In this document: positions 36,201 through 43,805 of the stretch, piece after piece
How the letters are laid out: each line of letters starts with the position of its first letter
How positions within the stretch are numbered: the first letter of the stretch is position 1
From: JBLWXV01 sp048267245
Lineage (GTDB): Bacteria; Bdellovibrionota; Bacteriovoracia; Bacteriovoracales; Bacteriovoracaceae
Length of the DNA: 64,000 bases
Assembly: GCA_048267245.1 (NCBI GenBank)
Contig: JBLWXV010000001.1
Span: 434,001 to 498,000 of the forward strand
Direction: 5' to 3'
Notes under the pieces: model-generated
Databases searched by the model: none
Told to the model about the DNA's origin: nothing
Seen by the model: the letters and a program-made list of their open reading frames with translations, nothing else
Program-made: the position numbers and the translations under genes

Positions 36201-38103
36201 ATGCAGTAAACGCAGCAACGTCATAAGCATTACCAAGTGTAGGGTCGAAGTTGAGGTTGGGAATACTTAGCTCTGGCAATGTCTTAAAGATGAGCGTGTT
36301 GAGCTCTGTTTGGTCAGCAACGACTGTCTTATCAAAGGGAAGTACTTGAGGAATAAAAGTCGTCACTGATTGGAAGCCAGTGGCATCAAATACGTACTCT
36401 ACTTCTTCAACTGTAGTTCTCTCGGTGAGAAAGGTATTTCCAGGATAGAGACTATACCCTACTTGAAAGCCTCCACCATTTGGATCTTGATAGGTTCCAG
36501 TACCTTGGTTGTTATCAACGATCTGAACATAGAGTTCATTTGTTGTCGTATCAATATACTTAACTAAGCCCTTAATGTTTTTAATATCATCACTCGTAAC
36601 GGTTGTTCCATTTAGGTACTGACCAACGACTGGCATATTGAGTGGCTTAGCGTCTACGAGTGAGAATGCACCCGAACTTTCAATTGTCTCTGAAAGTGTC
36701 AGTGATGTTGAACTGGCCACAGAGGCAACAGTGTACTCTCTATTGGCGATGAGAAGTCTCGAGCCCACAGTGAGTTCTTGAGTGAAGTTAGTTGAAGTAC
36801 CTGTAACAGTGCTACAAGGGGTCGGCGTACACGAAGTCACCTTTCCTGTAATTTTTGTAGGAGGTGCAAAATCTGCGACTGAACCAACCTTTAAAATAAC
36901 GTGATCATTATTATTTTGTGGGTAAATGATATCCGTAACTGGGCGAGGTGCTGCAATAGAGAGCACACTCATTCTAAATGAGGTCGTAACTACTGTCCCA
37001 CTTGGGCTTGTAACTGAAAGCGTGTACTTCGTGGGGGTTATAGCTGATGAGCCAGCAGTGCTCTTAATAATTGAGCCGAAAGTGGCAGAAGCCGCAGTCG
37101 TATCAAGAGATATTGGTGCAGAGATTGCGGGAGTCACGCTGTACGTGAGTGTTTGCTTCTCTGTTGAAGAGAGCGTTAACCCTGAAGGTACATTAACTGA
37201 AGGTGTTGTTAAGACAGTACCTACCAACGCTGGGTCCGCATATGCATAGACAGTCTGACTAATAGTAGCGTCAGCTGTTCCAAAGCCTGTTGAGTTACCA
37301 TCGATTTGAATTGCATCTGCAAAAAGTGCTGTCGCCGATGAGCTTGTCACGGTGACGTGCAGTTGCTTATTTGCCTTGTCTAGGTAATTGATAGTGGCCC
37401 GGGCTCCGTTAGAAGCAGTAACTGTGTTTCCAGCTGTGAAGTTTGGAGCTTCGTTTGGATTATTGTCATCGTCTGAATATTTATCAATTGTGAGAATAAG
37501 CTTTTGACCCACAGGTTGTGGAACACTCACACTTGAAATCTGAGTTACTGAACCAAATTGAAGTTGATAACAAGCTGCTGAACCAGTTGGGACGTGTGTG
37601 GCCACAATTGTGTAGGTCGTATCAGCGAGATAGCCTGTTGGCGTAATTGAAATTGTACCGCCTTCAGTACTAAAGCTCGCTCCTGAGGGAAGTGAGGGAC
37701 TGATTGAGTAAACAGTAAAGTTCTCACCAGTACTTGTCGTCGGACTAAGTGTTGGTGTGAATTCGAGAGTCTTGCCTGAGTTAGTTCCATCAAGCACGTG
37801 AATATAGCGACCAACTTTTACAGACTGTGTTCCACAAGCTGCTACCGTAGTTGATCCAACTAGAGAAATTACATCATCTGTGTAATCTAATCCTGTAAGT
37901 GAAGTACATCCGCCCCCAGTAGCAAAGTCGCCTGCAGTACAGTCAGCTGGTACATCGGGAACGCTCGACCCACCCGAGCTCGAGGACTTTTTGACAGGGG
38001 GAGCCTCCTTAAATTTGGTCAAACTATCCGGCATACATCCGGAGAGAATGAATAGGAGGAATAGGAATGTGGGAAGCGAAAATAATCCTTTTAACGTCTT
38101 CAT
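33259..38103 (-). CDS. Giant cell-surface lipoprotein with Ig-like and Cys-rich segments
   Basis: The 1614-residue protein has a lipoprotein signal (Cys23, ILSGC), then a Ser/Gly-rich spacer and a long beta-rich body. Sections such as LPSGASFSTEGGTISITPTG and LPTGLTLDEDTGIISGIADN resemble putative Ig (He_PIG) modules. Other stretches recall fibre-type modules (TGTSTNFTQELTVGSRLLI). Short cysteine-bounded motifs recur, ending in CTAVSGVW and CDAVTGTW around residues 900-1250. It is almost certainly exported to the outer membrane or surface; adhesion or prey contact is a guess. Size, composition and repeats differ strongly from neighbours. An inverted repeat lies 30 bases upstream of the start. 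Confidence 0.7.
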   Translation of the reverse strand: MKTLKGLFSLPTFLFLLFILSGCMPDSLTKFKEAPPVKKSSSSGGSSVPDVPADCTAGDFATGGGCTSLTGLDYTDDVISLVGSTTVAACGTQSVKVGRYIHVLDGTNSGKTLEFTPTLSPTTSTGENFTVYSISPSLPSGASFSTEGGTISITPTGYLADTTYTIVATHVPTGSAACYQLQFGSVTQISSVSVPQPVGQKLILTIDKYSDDDNNPNEAPNFTAGNTVTASNGARATINYLDKANKQLHVTVTSSSATALFADAIQIDGNSTGFGTADATISQTVYAYADPALVGTVLTTPSVNVPSGLTLSSTEKQTLTYSVTPAISAPISLDTTAASATFGSIIKSTAGSSAITPTKYTLSVTSPSGTVVTTSFRMSVLSIAAPRPVTDIIYPQNNNDHVILKVGSVADFAPPTKITGKVTSCTPTPCSTVTGTSTNFTQELTVGSRLLIANREYTVASVASSTSLTLSETIESSGAFSLVDAKPLNMPVVGQYLNGTTVTSDDIKNIKGLVKYIDTTTNELYVQIVDNNQGTGTYQDPNGGGFQVGYSLYPGNTFLTERTTVEEVEYVFDATGFQSVTTFIPQVLPFDKTVVADQTELNTLIFKTLPELSIPNLNFDPTLGNAYDVAAFTASADLPETSTQTVTISATTINNREFTKSFKFRIQSPPSGLGYTRQAVITVTNTNSFVRGNFISAPIAPPQSASEKNLGRVLEVLDSTHLYVDVIEGKFEIDDPVDNRMIYASERSQVSNIQGVSLVMLFDNPTATPSVGERFAVNAATGYDGSVVYVSTVNQGGVNFSKVYAKLVASVEIQNGDSVTFQTSASTMNVSRVISKHVKAKVSSNLTAASTSFIPGVTVSTNSKCIDPGVGAQVTCEENVGECYDSSETVRIFSATTNTACTAVSGVWKSRSFESFQGVVSEVDVTTDELIILVNNGYLSNSDNIDYTNVFATTRDSIDSNNITSQNMFTLYRGDSTSIKPDLETGGTGSKFTIAPDLPTGLTLDEDTGIISGIADNSKTRTLYTVSAINGAGSRSFSFYMQVHNAFEIIDQTVGTSFSLHKAGKDNFATRCRVTQDQIDASNITGRNEYRDIDCRIEVGELDLYQSKLSIQYNTSAGVCNHLYTEPYRIYNFQPRSTNFTFTQRTGDFADPICGSLTEFAPFEPACLGNYSAVDGPNCDIGEFTLNTVTYTITPDSCSDGSSTTLTQCTENNGSCAGGTSDGSEATKAECDAVTGTWTSSGVWTPAFCSNVTESETVECGGEVAACREGAVLGNALGQGGDVAQYTTAENGTRSSPDDYLWEFEAPITRDMASNKYLANYTRQNKCVSSDGYTYQTKAWQQRNKINFINDIHEPMNGGNPFYTFSCLDAGSSTIARINLQVREWDLFFKFNDKLEFQDFDSVNSRIKMDGVSTAGHETDSFGDFLSDYSDWDDTLFPDFSDATYNLCQNDVYTTGVSIAQGTTTLSGITATLQVGDIISVNPNGANELFVVQSVSAPTAVVRSLRTANGNAFYPTHSNVGLSIVSRYKTSATGLTVTNSGQLLTLSGAGFGGTGLSVGDVIRIGGGAQAIEYVTIAAVVSTTQAYAATPLRFAHTAHTVTAVETIPFPNSKEY

Positions 38104-38132
38104 AGAATTATTATCGTCACAAAATTGGTCAT

Positions 38133-38163
38133 ATTTTAGGTTTCTTGATTAGAACCCTAAAAT
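38133..38163. promoter_or_regulatory. 31-base inverted repeat (candidate operator)
   Basis: Left arm ATTTTAGGTTTC (38133-38144) and right arm GAACCCTAAAAT (38152-38163) are inverted copies with one mismatch and a 7-base spacer. It lies 30 bases upstream of the giant lipoprotein start and 200 bases upstream of the NtrC-like gene. The size and symmetry fit a regulator-binding site. Confidence 0.45.
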
Positions 38164-38287
38164 CACCCTTTTAGTGTCCCAGAGTGGAATATTTTGCCTT
38201 CGCCGAAATCTCGAATATCGCCCAACTAGAGAGGCAGTTGACTACTTAAGGCCCCGAAATCCCGATACTGTGTAAAATTTCGTCGCT

Positions 38288-38306
38288 CACTTAGCGTTGC
38301 TAAGTG
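38288..38306. repeat. Short perfect inverted repeat upstream of the NtrC-like gene
   Basis: CACTTAGC and GCTAAGTG are separated by GTT. There is no T-run, so it is more likely a binding site or an RNA hairpin than a terminator. Confidence 0.35.
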
Positions 38307-38361
38307 GGACAAATATCTTAAGTGCTCAAGTCAAGTAAATGTAGCTCCATGGGAGAGAGAA

Positions 38362-39633
38362 ATGCTCAAGCTTTTGATAATCGAAGACGATCAACTTTGC
38401 TTTCAAGCACTCGAGTCACTGCTATCAGCTCACGAAATTGATTGGGCCCAAGACAGTGTGTCTGCAAAAAAAAAGATTGAAACCAATGAATACGATTGGG
38501 CCTTGATCGACATCGATCTTGAAGTAAAGAGGGCTGGTCTAGAACTCTGCGCTCTCGCAACTGAAAAAGGAATTCCCTCCACCATTGTCTCAGGTCATCG
38601 CAGTCGCTCCTTTATAGAAGAGGCGATCAATCACGGGGCCAGCGAAGTTTTGAGTAAACCCTTTGCCCCAAATGAAATAAGAGAACTTCTCTTAGCAAGA
38701 GAGCAGGAAACTAATCCAGAAAAAATCGCCCTGAAGGAGTATCTGAGGTGCGCAACCTTTGAGGGCATAGCTTTTTACCGCGAATTATTAATCGCTACTA
38801 GCAGTGAACTTCCGATTCTCTTAACCGGTGAGTCTGGAACTGGGAAAACTCGACTGGCTAAAACCATTCATCAAGCATTCTTAGGACAAGAGCGCCCCTT
38901 TATTCACGTCAACTGCGCAGAGATTCCAGATGATCTCGCCGAGTCAATTCTCTTTGGGCATGTGAAAGGAGCCTTTTCAGGAGCAGATCAGGCGCGTGAA
39001 GGACTAATTGAAGCGGCACGCGGCGGAACACTCTTTTTAGACGAGGTCGCGACACTCTCGGCGCGGGTTCAAGCGAAACTTTTGAAGGCAGTGGAGGAGA
39101 AGTCCTATCGCAGTCTTGGAAGCACGAAAGAAGTTTGCGCGAATTTTCAACTCATCAGTGCTACGTGCGAAAATTTTGAAGAGGTAAACTTTCGCCAGGA
39201 TCTCCTCTTTAGGCTCTCTGGGGTTGGGCTAAAATTACTGGCGCTCCATGAAACAAAGGGACTAGCGCTAAAAATTGCAGAAGAATTCTTAGATCAATCT
39301 TCTAGAAGGATGATTTTCTCGGCAGACGCTAGAGAATATATTCGCACTCTCAAGCTCAAGGGAAATGTGCGCGAGCTGCTCACTGGTCTCAAGAGAGTTC
39401 GTGGTGTGGGAAGAGTTAAAATTGAAAAGCGCGATTTAGAACTTATCTTTGGTCACAGAGAGAGCGCAAAAATCGGGGCCAGTTTCAAAGAGCAAGTGGG
39501 GGCCTTTGAGCGCAAGATAGTCGAGCGCGTTTATCAAAAGTGCGGTGAGAATGTTCGCCGCACTCTTAAAGAGCTTGAGATTACCAGCTCAACTTTCTAC
39601 AGAGTCATGAATCTTCCCAGTACTGTTATTTAA
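38362..39633 (+). CDS. NtrC-family response regulator (receiver, AAA+ sigma54-interaction, HTH)
   Basis: The 423-residue protein has a receiver domain (1-118; DD at 9-10, D50, KPF). The AAA+ domain (about 135-335) has Walker A GESGTGKT, Walker B GGTLFLDEV and the sigma54 contact loop as GAFSGA instead of GAFTGA. A short Fis-type HTH (about 385-415, TLKELEITSSTFYRVM) ends the protein. Such regulators remodel RNA polymerase-sigma54 at -24/-12 promoters. Thr-to-Ser in the loop is conservative but can reduce sigma54 contact. No partner kinase is adjacent. It is divergent from the giant lipoprotein gene and may control it. Confidence 0.85.
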   Translation: MLKLLIIEDDQLCFQALESLLSAHEIDWAQDSVSAKKKIETNEYDWALIDIDLEVKRAGLELCALATEKGIPSTIVSGHRSRSFIEEAINHGASEVLSKPFAPNEIRELLLAREQETNPEKIALKEYLRCATFEGIAFYRELLIATSSELPILLTGESGTGKTRLAKTIHQAFLGQERPFIHVNCAEIPDDLAESILFGHVKGAFSGADQAREGLIEAARGGTLFLDEVATLSARVQAKLLKAVEEKSYRSLGSTKEVCANFQLISATCENFEEVNFRQDLLFRLSGVGLKLLALHETKGLALKIAEEFLDQSSRRMIFSADAREYIRTLKLKGNVRELLTGLKRVRGVGRVKIEKRDLELIFGHRESAKIGASFKEQVGAFERKIVERVYQKCGENVRRTLKELEITSSTFYRVMNLPSTVI

Positions 39634-39681
39634 TTTCATTCCCGTTTATCATAGATAGCAATTATCAAAATGGAGAGTGGT

Positions 39682-40497
39682 TTGAAAAATACAGTTCTAA
39701 GTTATCTGTTTGTTGTAGTTTGTTGCTCAAGTATTTTCTATTCAACGAAGGTCAATGCCGAGAGTGAGTGGATGAGTACAGTTCGCCCTTATGTTGAGCG
39801 CTTTCTCGGTGAAGATATTGCGGTCAAGCTCTTTGGAGAGAAGGCCCCCGTTGAGATGACACTTCCTGCAATCCCCAAAGTGCAAAACGATACAACAAGC
39901 ACCAGATCACTTCCTGAAGAAGGAGCAAAGATTAAGCTAGAAGCTAAGCAGCTCGCTAGTTTTAATCAACTCTTTATTCAAGAGCTCTACGAGGCCACGC
40001 GCCAGCGCCCGGCCAATCCCAATGACATTGCCAAGTGGATGAATGTTCTCTCTCAAGGTGGAACAAGAGAGGGCGTCTATCGCTCACTCGTTCTCGATTC
40101 AGCTTACAATGGTCTAGAGGGTGGCCCTTTTCCTATGAGACCTCGCACTTCAGAGTTCGCCTCTGCGTTTGTTCAGAAATATGTGGGCAAACAAGTTAGT
40201 ACCAAGGCCATGAGTTCAGCAAGTCTCTACACAGTTAAGAGGATTATCACTGATGATGCTCTAGATATTGCCGACGAATTTCTCTATGAAGGTCGCATGG
40301 ATGATCTCTATACGTGGTACGCCGTGATGAGTGCTGAATTTGCACGCGATTATCCAAAGGCTTTTAAAGCGAAGTCTCGCCAGGAAACAGATGCCTCTTG
40401 GCATAAGAGTTGGGCCGAGAAAGTGGGCTGGCAAGTTCTCAAAAGTGAACTCATCATTAAGATTCACAGTCTCATGAACCTTCTCAATCAACCCTAA
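39682..40497 (+). CDS. Secreted protein with DUF4214-like segment
   Basis: A TTG at 39682 is preferred: GGAG lies 6 bases upstream and the product then starts MKNTVLSYLFVVVCCSS, a normal signal peptide; the ATG at 39670 has no ribosome site. The 271-residue protein has a mature region containing RPANPNDIAKWMNVL followed by GTREGVYRSLVLDSAY. This resembles the DUF4214 repeat found in S-layer and surface proteins. I cannot assign a function. It overlaps convergent epmA by 4 bases. Confidence 0.55.
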   Translation: MKNTVLSYLFVVVCCSSIFYSTKVNAESEWMSTVRPYVERFLGEDIAVKLFGEKAPVEMTLPAIPKVQNDTTSTRSLPEEGAKIKLEAKQLASFNQLFIQELYEATRQRPANPNDIAKWMNVLSQGGTREGVYRSLVLDSAYNGLEGGPFPMRPRTSEFASAFVQKYVGKQVSTKAMSSASLYTVKRIITDDALDIADEFLYEGRMDDLYTWYAVMSAEFARDYPKAFKAKSRQETDASWHKSWAEKVGWQVLKSELIIKIHSLMNLLNQP

Positions 40498-41480
40498 GAA
40501 TAAAACCCATCCTCAAAATCGGTGAGAGCGGCAAGTAGTCGCTCTACACCAAGAGCATTGCCGCACGAAGTGGGAAGTCCGCGCTCGAGGGCATTAAAGA
40601 GTACATTCGCCTGTGGAAGTTTGTATTGATAGAGTTGCTCTTTTAATTTTGTCTCTGAATTAAATCGCGCCACTTGCTCTTCTAAGTTCGTGAGCTCATT
40701 AAAGCAATTGCAAAGCTCTACGCCTTGAGCGTAGACCTCAAAGCGCTCACACACTCTTGGGTCATCCTGCTTAATTGTCGAGAGTGCAGCGAGGGGCGCG
40801 GGGTATTCTTTAACTAAGAGAAAGTCGATTTTGGCAAGCTCTGGTTCAATGACATTGAGAAAGGTAATAAAGAAAAGGTCGTCCCAGCTCACTTCATTAA
40901 GTTTGGGGATGGGAAGTTCGCTAAAGTCGCTTTTTAATTTTTGATAAAGCTCTTCTTTGGAATCAATAAAATCTAGAATTGAAAATTGAGCGTACTCTCT
41001 AAAGAGTTCATCTACTGAAGCGATCTGAATATTGAGATCGAGATTTTTTTTAACTGGTGCCCCAAGCTGCGCGAGATGCTCATAGCTTAGATTAATAATT
41101 TGCGCTGTCTCGCTCATGAGCTTCGTGTAGTGCTCACCGGATCGGTACCACTCGAGCATGAGAAATTGCGGGCGGTGATGGGCTCCATTGGGCTCATCGC
41201 GGTAGCTCCAATTGAGCGAGTAAATTTTCTCAAAGCCCAGCGAGAGCAATTCCTTCATCGCAAATTCTGGTGAGGTATTGAGGTAGAGATCACTGGCCGA
41301 GCCGTCTCTTGCACTTTGCAATCTAAAGGGGTGCAAGTGAGCTTCAAGACCGGGATGAGGGACGGCCAGAGGCACGGGAGTTTCTGTGAAGCCCTGCTGG
41401 GCAAAATAGCCTTTAATCCCAGTGATCAAATCAAAGAGTGATTTGCGCTTGTTAAAAATGCTTTGACGCTGATCCACCAT
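40494..41480 (-). CDS. epmA: EF-P lysine-lysyltransferase EpmA (PoxA/GenX)
   Basis: The 328-residue protein is a stand-alone class II lysyl-tRNA synthetase catalytic core. It shows an early FFxxxGF-like helix with ETPVPLAVP, LNTSPEFAMKELL (motif 2 region), YRDEPNGAHHRPQFLMLEWYR, ELCNCFNEL and GNALGVERLLAAL (motif 3). It lacks the tRNA anticodon-binding domain, which separates it from LysS. EpmA attaches beta-lysine to elongation factor P to relieve ribosome stalling at polyproline. The partner genes epmB and efp are not in the window. Confidence 0.9.
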   Translation of the reverse strand: MVDQRQSIFNKRKSLFDLITGIKGYFAQQGFTETPVPLAVPHPGLEAHLHPFRLQSARDGSASDLYLNTSPEFAMKELLSLGFEKIYSLNWSYRDEPNGAHHRPQFLMLEWYRSGEHYTKLMSETAQIINLSYEHLAQLGAPVKKNLDLNIQIASVDELFREYAQFSILDFIDSKEELYQKLKSDFSELPIPKLNEVSWDDLFFITFLNVIEPELAKIDFLLVKEYPAPLAALSTIKQDDPRVCERFEVYAQGVELCNCFNELTNLEEQVARFNSETKLKEQLYQYKLPQANVLFNALERGLPTSCGNALGVERLLAALTDFEDGFYS

Positions 41481-41565
41481 AACGTATTCGTGCCTGTCGC
41501 TTATTGATTTTTGACTTGGGGCATGTCATACCACTTCTGCAAACAATCACCAAATTGGAGAAAAA

Positions 41566-42804
41566 ATGGATGCAGTGCTCTTTGCTATCGCGCGAACTTA
41601 CGCCGCTCTAGGACTTAATTCCCACATTAATGAGGGAGATGTCTGGGCGATCGTCGCACTCATCTTCCTCGCAGTTGCTGCACTTGCGATGTTCATTGGG
41701 GCCTTCAAAACGAAGAGTGAAGCTCCCGCTGTTGAAACTAAGCCCGAAGCTCCAGTTGTCGAAAAATCACCTGAGCCTAAACCTGAAATCAAGTCGGAGC
41801 CCGTAGCCCAACCTGTGGCCGAACCGGCTAAGAAGGTAGGTCCTTCGTGGTCAGAGCGTCTCACCAAGGGACTTTCGCGCTCGCGCACTGAAGTCTGGGG
41901 CAAGCTCGGCGCCCTTTTTGGCGGCTCTAAGATAGACGATGAAACCATCGAAGAAGTTGAAGAGCTTCTCTATGGAGCAGATATCGGCCCCGCAATGGTG
42001 GGCGAGCTGGTCGCTGAACTCAGTAAGCTCTCTGGCAAGGACTTTGGGCCAGAGCAGTTTAAAGACTTTCTCTACAACTTTCTAAGAGGCAAGCTCGAGC
42101 CTGTGCAGGCCCACGTCTCTCCGGAAATCTATCAGTACAATCCTGAGACTCACAAAGGCACCAAAGTCATTATGGTGGTTGGGGTTAATGGTGCGGGCAA
42201 GACAACAACCATTGGCAAGCTCGCGACAAAGCTTACCCGCCAAGGGGCGAAAGTTGTGGTTGGGGCCTGCGATACATTTCGCGCGGCTGCGGTTGATCAA
42301 CTTCAAGTGTGGTGCGAGCGCGCCGGCGCACAGATGATTCGCGCTAAGGAGGGGGCTTCTCCAAGTGGTGTAGGCTATGAGGCGCTTCAAACCGCTCTCA
42401 ATGTAAATGCCGACTATTGTATTTTGGACACGGCCGGAAGACTTCACACCGCTAGCAACTTGATGGATGAACTTAAAAAATCGAAAGAGGTGCTCAGAAA
42501 GCTCGACCCCGAAGCTCCAGAGCACACACTTTTAGTGATCGATGCCATCACCGGTCAAAATGCTCTTCGCCAGGCCGAGGAATTTCACAAGACACTTGAG
42601 CTTAGCGGTCTGATATTTACTAAGTGTGATGGCTCGTCAAAAGCGGGCAGCGCCATTGGTATCGTGCAGAAATTAGGAGTGCCCCTGGCCTACATCGGCG
42701 TGGGCGAGAGCGTTGAGGATCTCAACGTCTTTAATTTGGACGACTACCTCAATGCCCTCCTTGATAGGCACAGCAGCATTGAGGTGGAAGCTACACTGCA
42801 TTAA
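41566..42804 (+). CDS. ftsY: Signal recognition particle receptor FtsY with N-terminal membrane helix
   Basis: The 412-residue protein carries an N domain (about 90-180) and a G domain with GVNGAGKTTTIGKLA (P-loop), DTFRAAAVDQL, DTAGRLHT and TKCDGSSKAG. FtsY docks SRP-ribosome complexes at the membrane. Unlike E. coli FtsY, it has a real hydrophobic segment at residues 27-47, followed by a Pro/Glu/Lys-rich linker (50-85), so it is predicted to be permanently membrane-anchored. The start is preceded by TTGGAGAAAAA. It stands 37 bases before the zapA-like gene. Confidence 0.95.
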   Translation: MDAVLFAIARTYAALGLNSHINEGDVWAIVALIFLAVAALAMFIGAFKTKSEAPAVETKPEAPVVEKSPEPKPEIKSEPVAQPVAEPAKKVGPSWSERLTKGLSRSRTEVWGKLGALFGGSKIDDETIEEVEELLYGADIGPAMVGELVAELSKLSGKDFGPEQFKDFLYNFLRGKLEPVQAHVSPEIYQYNPETHKGTKVIMVVGVNGAGKTTTIGKLATKLTRQGAKVVVGACDTFRAAAVDQLQVWCERAGAQMIRAKEGASPSGVGYEALQTALNVNADYCILDTAGRLHTASNLMDELKKSKEVLRKLDPEAPEHTLLVIDAITGQNALRQAEEFHKTLELSGLIFTKCDGSSKAGSAIGIVQKLGVPLAYIGVGESVEDLNVFNLDDYLNALLDRHSSIEVEATLH

Positions 42805-42841
42805 ATTGACGAAAATGCCAGTATCCTTTAATCTCTAGGCT

Positions 42842-43159
42842 ATGGATAAAGTTAACGAAGACCACGAATTTATTGTCCTCGGTAAAAAACTTAAGTGGCG
42901 CGCGCGCCCTTCTGAGTCTGATACCGCAGTAGATATTCCCGCACGAGCGGTGGTGGATGAAGTGAATAAAATTGCAGCGGAGATTTCGCGTGCACATCCC
43001 CAACTTGGTGAGCAGAGTTTAGCTGTGCTCGTGTCTCTCAAACTTGCAGAGACAAAACTACAACTCGAAGCGGAGTTTAAAGATCAACTCACCCAATTTG
43101 AAGTTTCTACTAAAGAAGCCCTTCAATTAATTGAGGAAGTCTCACCGACAATAATGTAA
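42842..43159 (+). CDS. zapA: ZapA-like cell division protein
   Basis: This 105-residue protein has a short N-terminal beta region (FIVLGKKLKWR), a helix with NKIAAEISRAHPQLG and a C-terminal coiled coil (LAETKLQLEAEFKDQLTQFE). This is the size and layout of ZapA, which bundles FtsZ protofilaments at the Z ring. Sequence identity to known ZapA is low. The assignment leans on position: it directly precedes a 5-formyl-THF cyclo-ligase gene, as zapA precedes ygfA in gammaproteobacteria. The alternative is an unrelated small coiled-coil protein. Confidence 0.5.
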   Translation: MDKVNEDHEFIVLGKKLKWRARPSESDTAVDIPARAVVDEVNKIAAEISRAHPQLGEQSLAVLVSLKLAETKLQLEAEFKDQLTQFEVSTKEALQLIEEVSPTIM

Positions 43160-43195
43160 GTGCTCTTCGCGAGGAATCGTGAGGACGTAGGAAAA

Positions 43196-43798
43196 TTGAG
43201 TAAAGACAAGCGAGCACAGAGGCAAGGGCTCAAAGCAATTCTCGCCTCTCTCTCGGATGAAGATAAAAATCAGCGCTCACTTGAGGTAGCTAAAAACCTT
43301 GAGGAGCTTCTTTTCTCCACTCACACTCCACCTTTATTCCATGATGATTTTGTTTTGGGCGCATTTGCACCCATGAATGATGAACCGTTCTGGCCCGAGT
43401 TTTTAAATCGCCGGCCAGAAGTGAATTGCGCCTTTCCCGTTGATTTAGCGGGAGATTCGCAGATGGGCTTTGTGAGCTGTCCCTTTTGGGCGCTCATGCA
43501 CAAGCGTGAATTTGGTGTTGAGCTGCTAGTTCCACCTGTTAAAGAGCCGCTTGTAGAGCCCAATATTTTTATTGTACCGGGCCTAGGGTTTACCGCCGAT
43601 GGCCATCGACTGGGAAGAGGGCGTGGTTACTATGATCGCTATCTTGGAAGTCGAACGGGCGTGAGGATCGGAATTTGCTTTCACGAACAACTCTTGAGTG
43701 AGTTAGCAGTGGGTGAACACGATCAGGTAATGGATATTGTCGTAACTGATAAAAATATTTACATGACCCCAAATTTTAGTGGGTCTATTAAGGAGTAG
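43196..43798 (+). CDS. 5-formyltetrahydrofolate cyclo-ligase
   Basis: TTG at 43196 (after GAGGACGTAGGAAAA) gives a 200-residue protein beginning SKDKRAQRQGLKA, the normal family start; GTG at 43160 is in frame but has no ribosome site. Motifs are ALMHKREFGVELLVPP, PNIFIVPGLGFTADGHRLGRGRGYYDR (nucleotide and substrate loop, seen at about 128-155) and GICFHEQL. The enzyme converts 5-formyl-THF to 5,10-methenyl-THF with ATP. Its neighbours are zapA-like and rny. Confidence 0.9.
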   Translation: MSKDKRAQRQGLKAILASLSDEDKNQRSLEVAKNLEELLFSTHTPPLFHDDFVLGAFAPMNDEPFWPEFLNRRPEVNCAFPVDLAGDSQMGFVSCPFWALMHKREFGVELLVPPVKEPLVEPNIFIVPGLGFTADGHRLGRGRGYYDRYLGSRTGVRIGICFHEQLLSELAVGEHDQVMDIVVTDKNIYMTPNFSGSIKE

Positions 43799-43805
43799 GA
43801 AAGAA

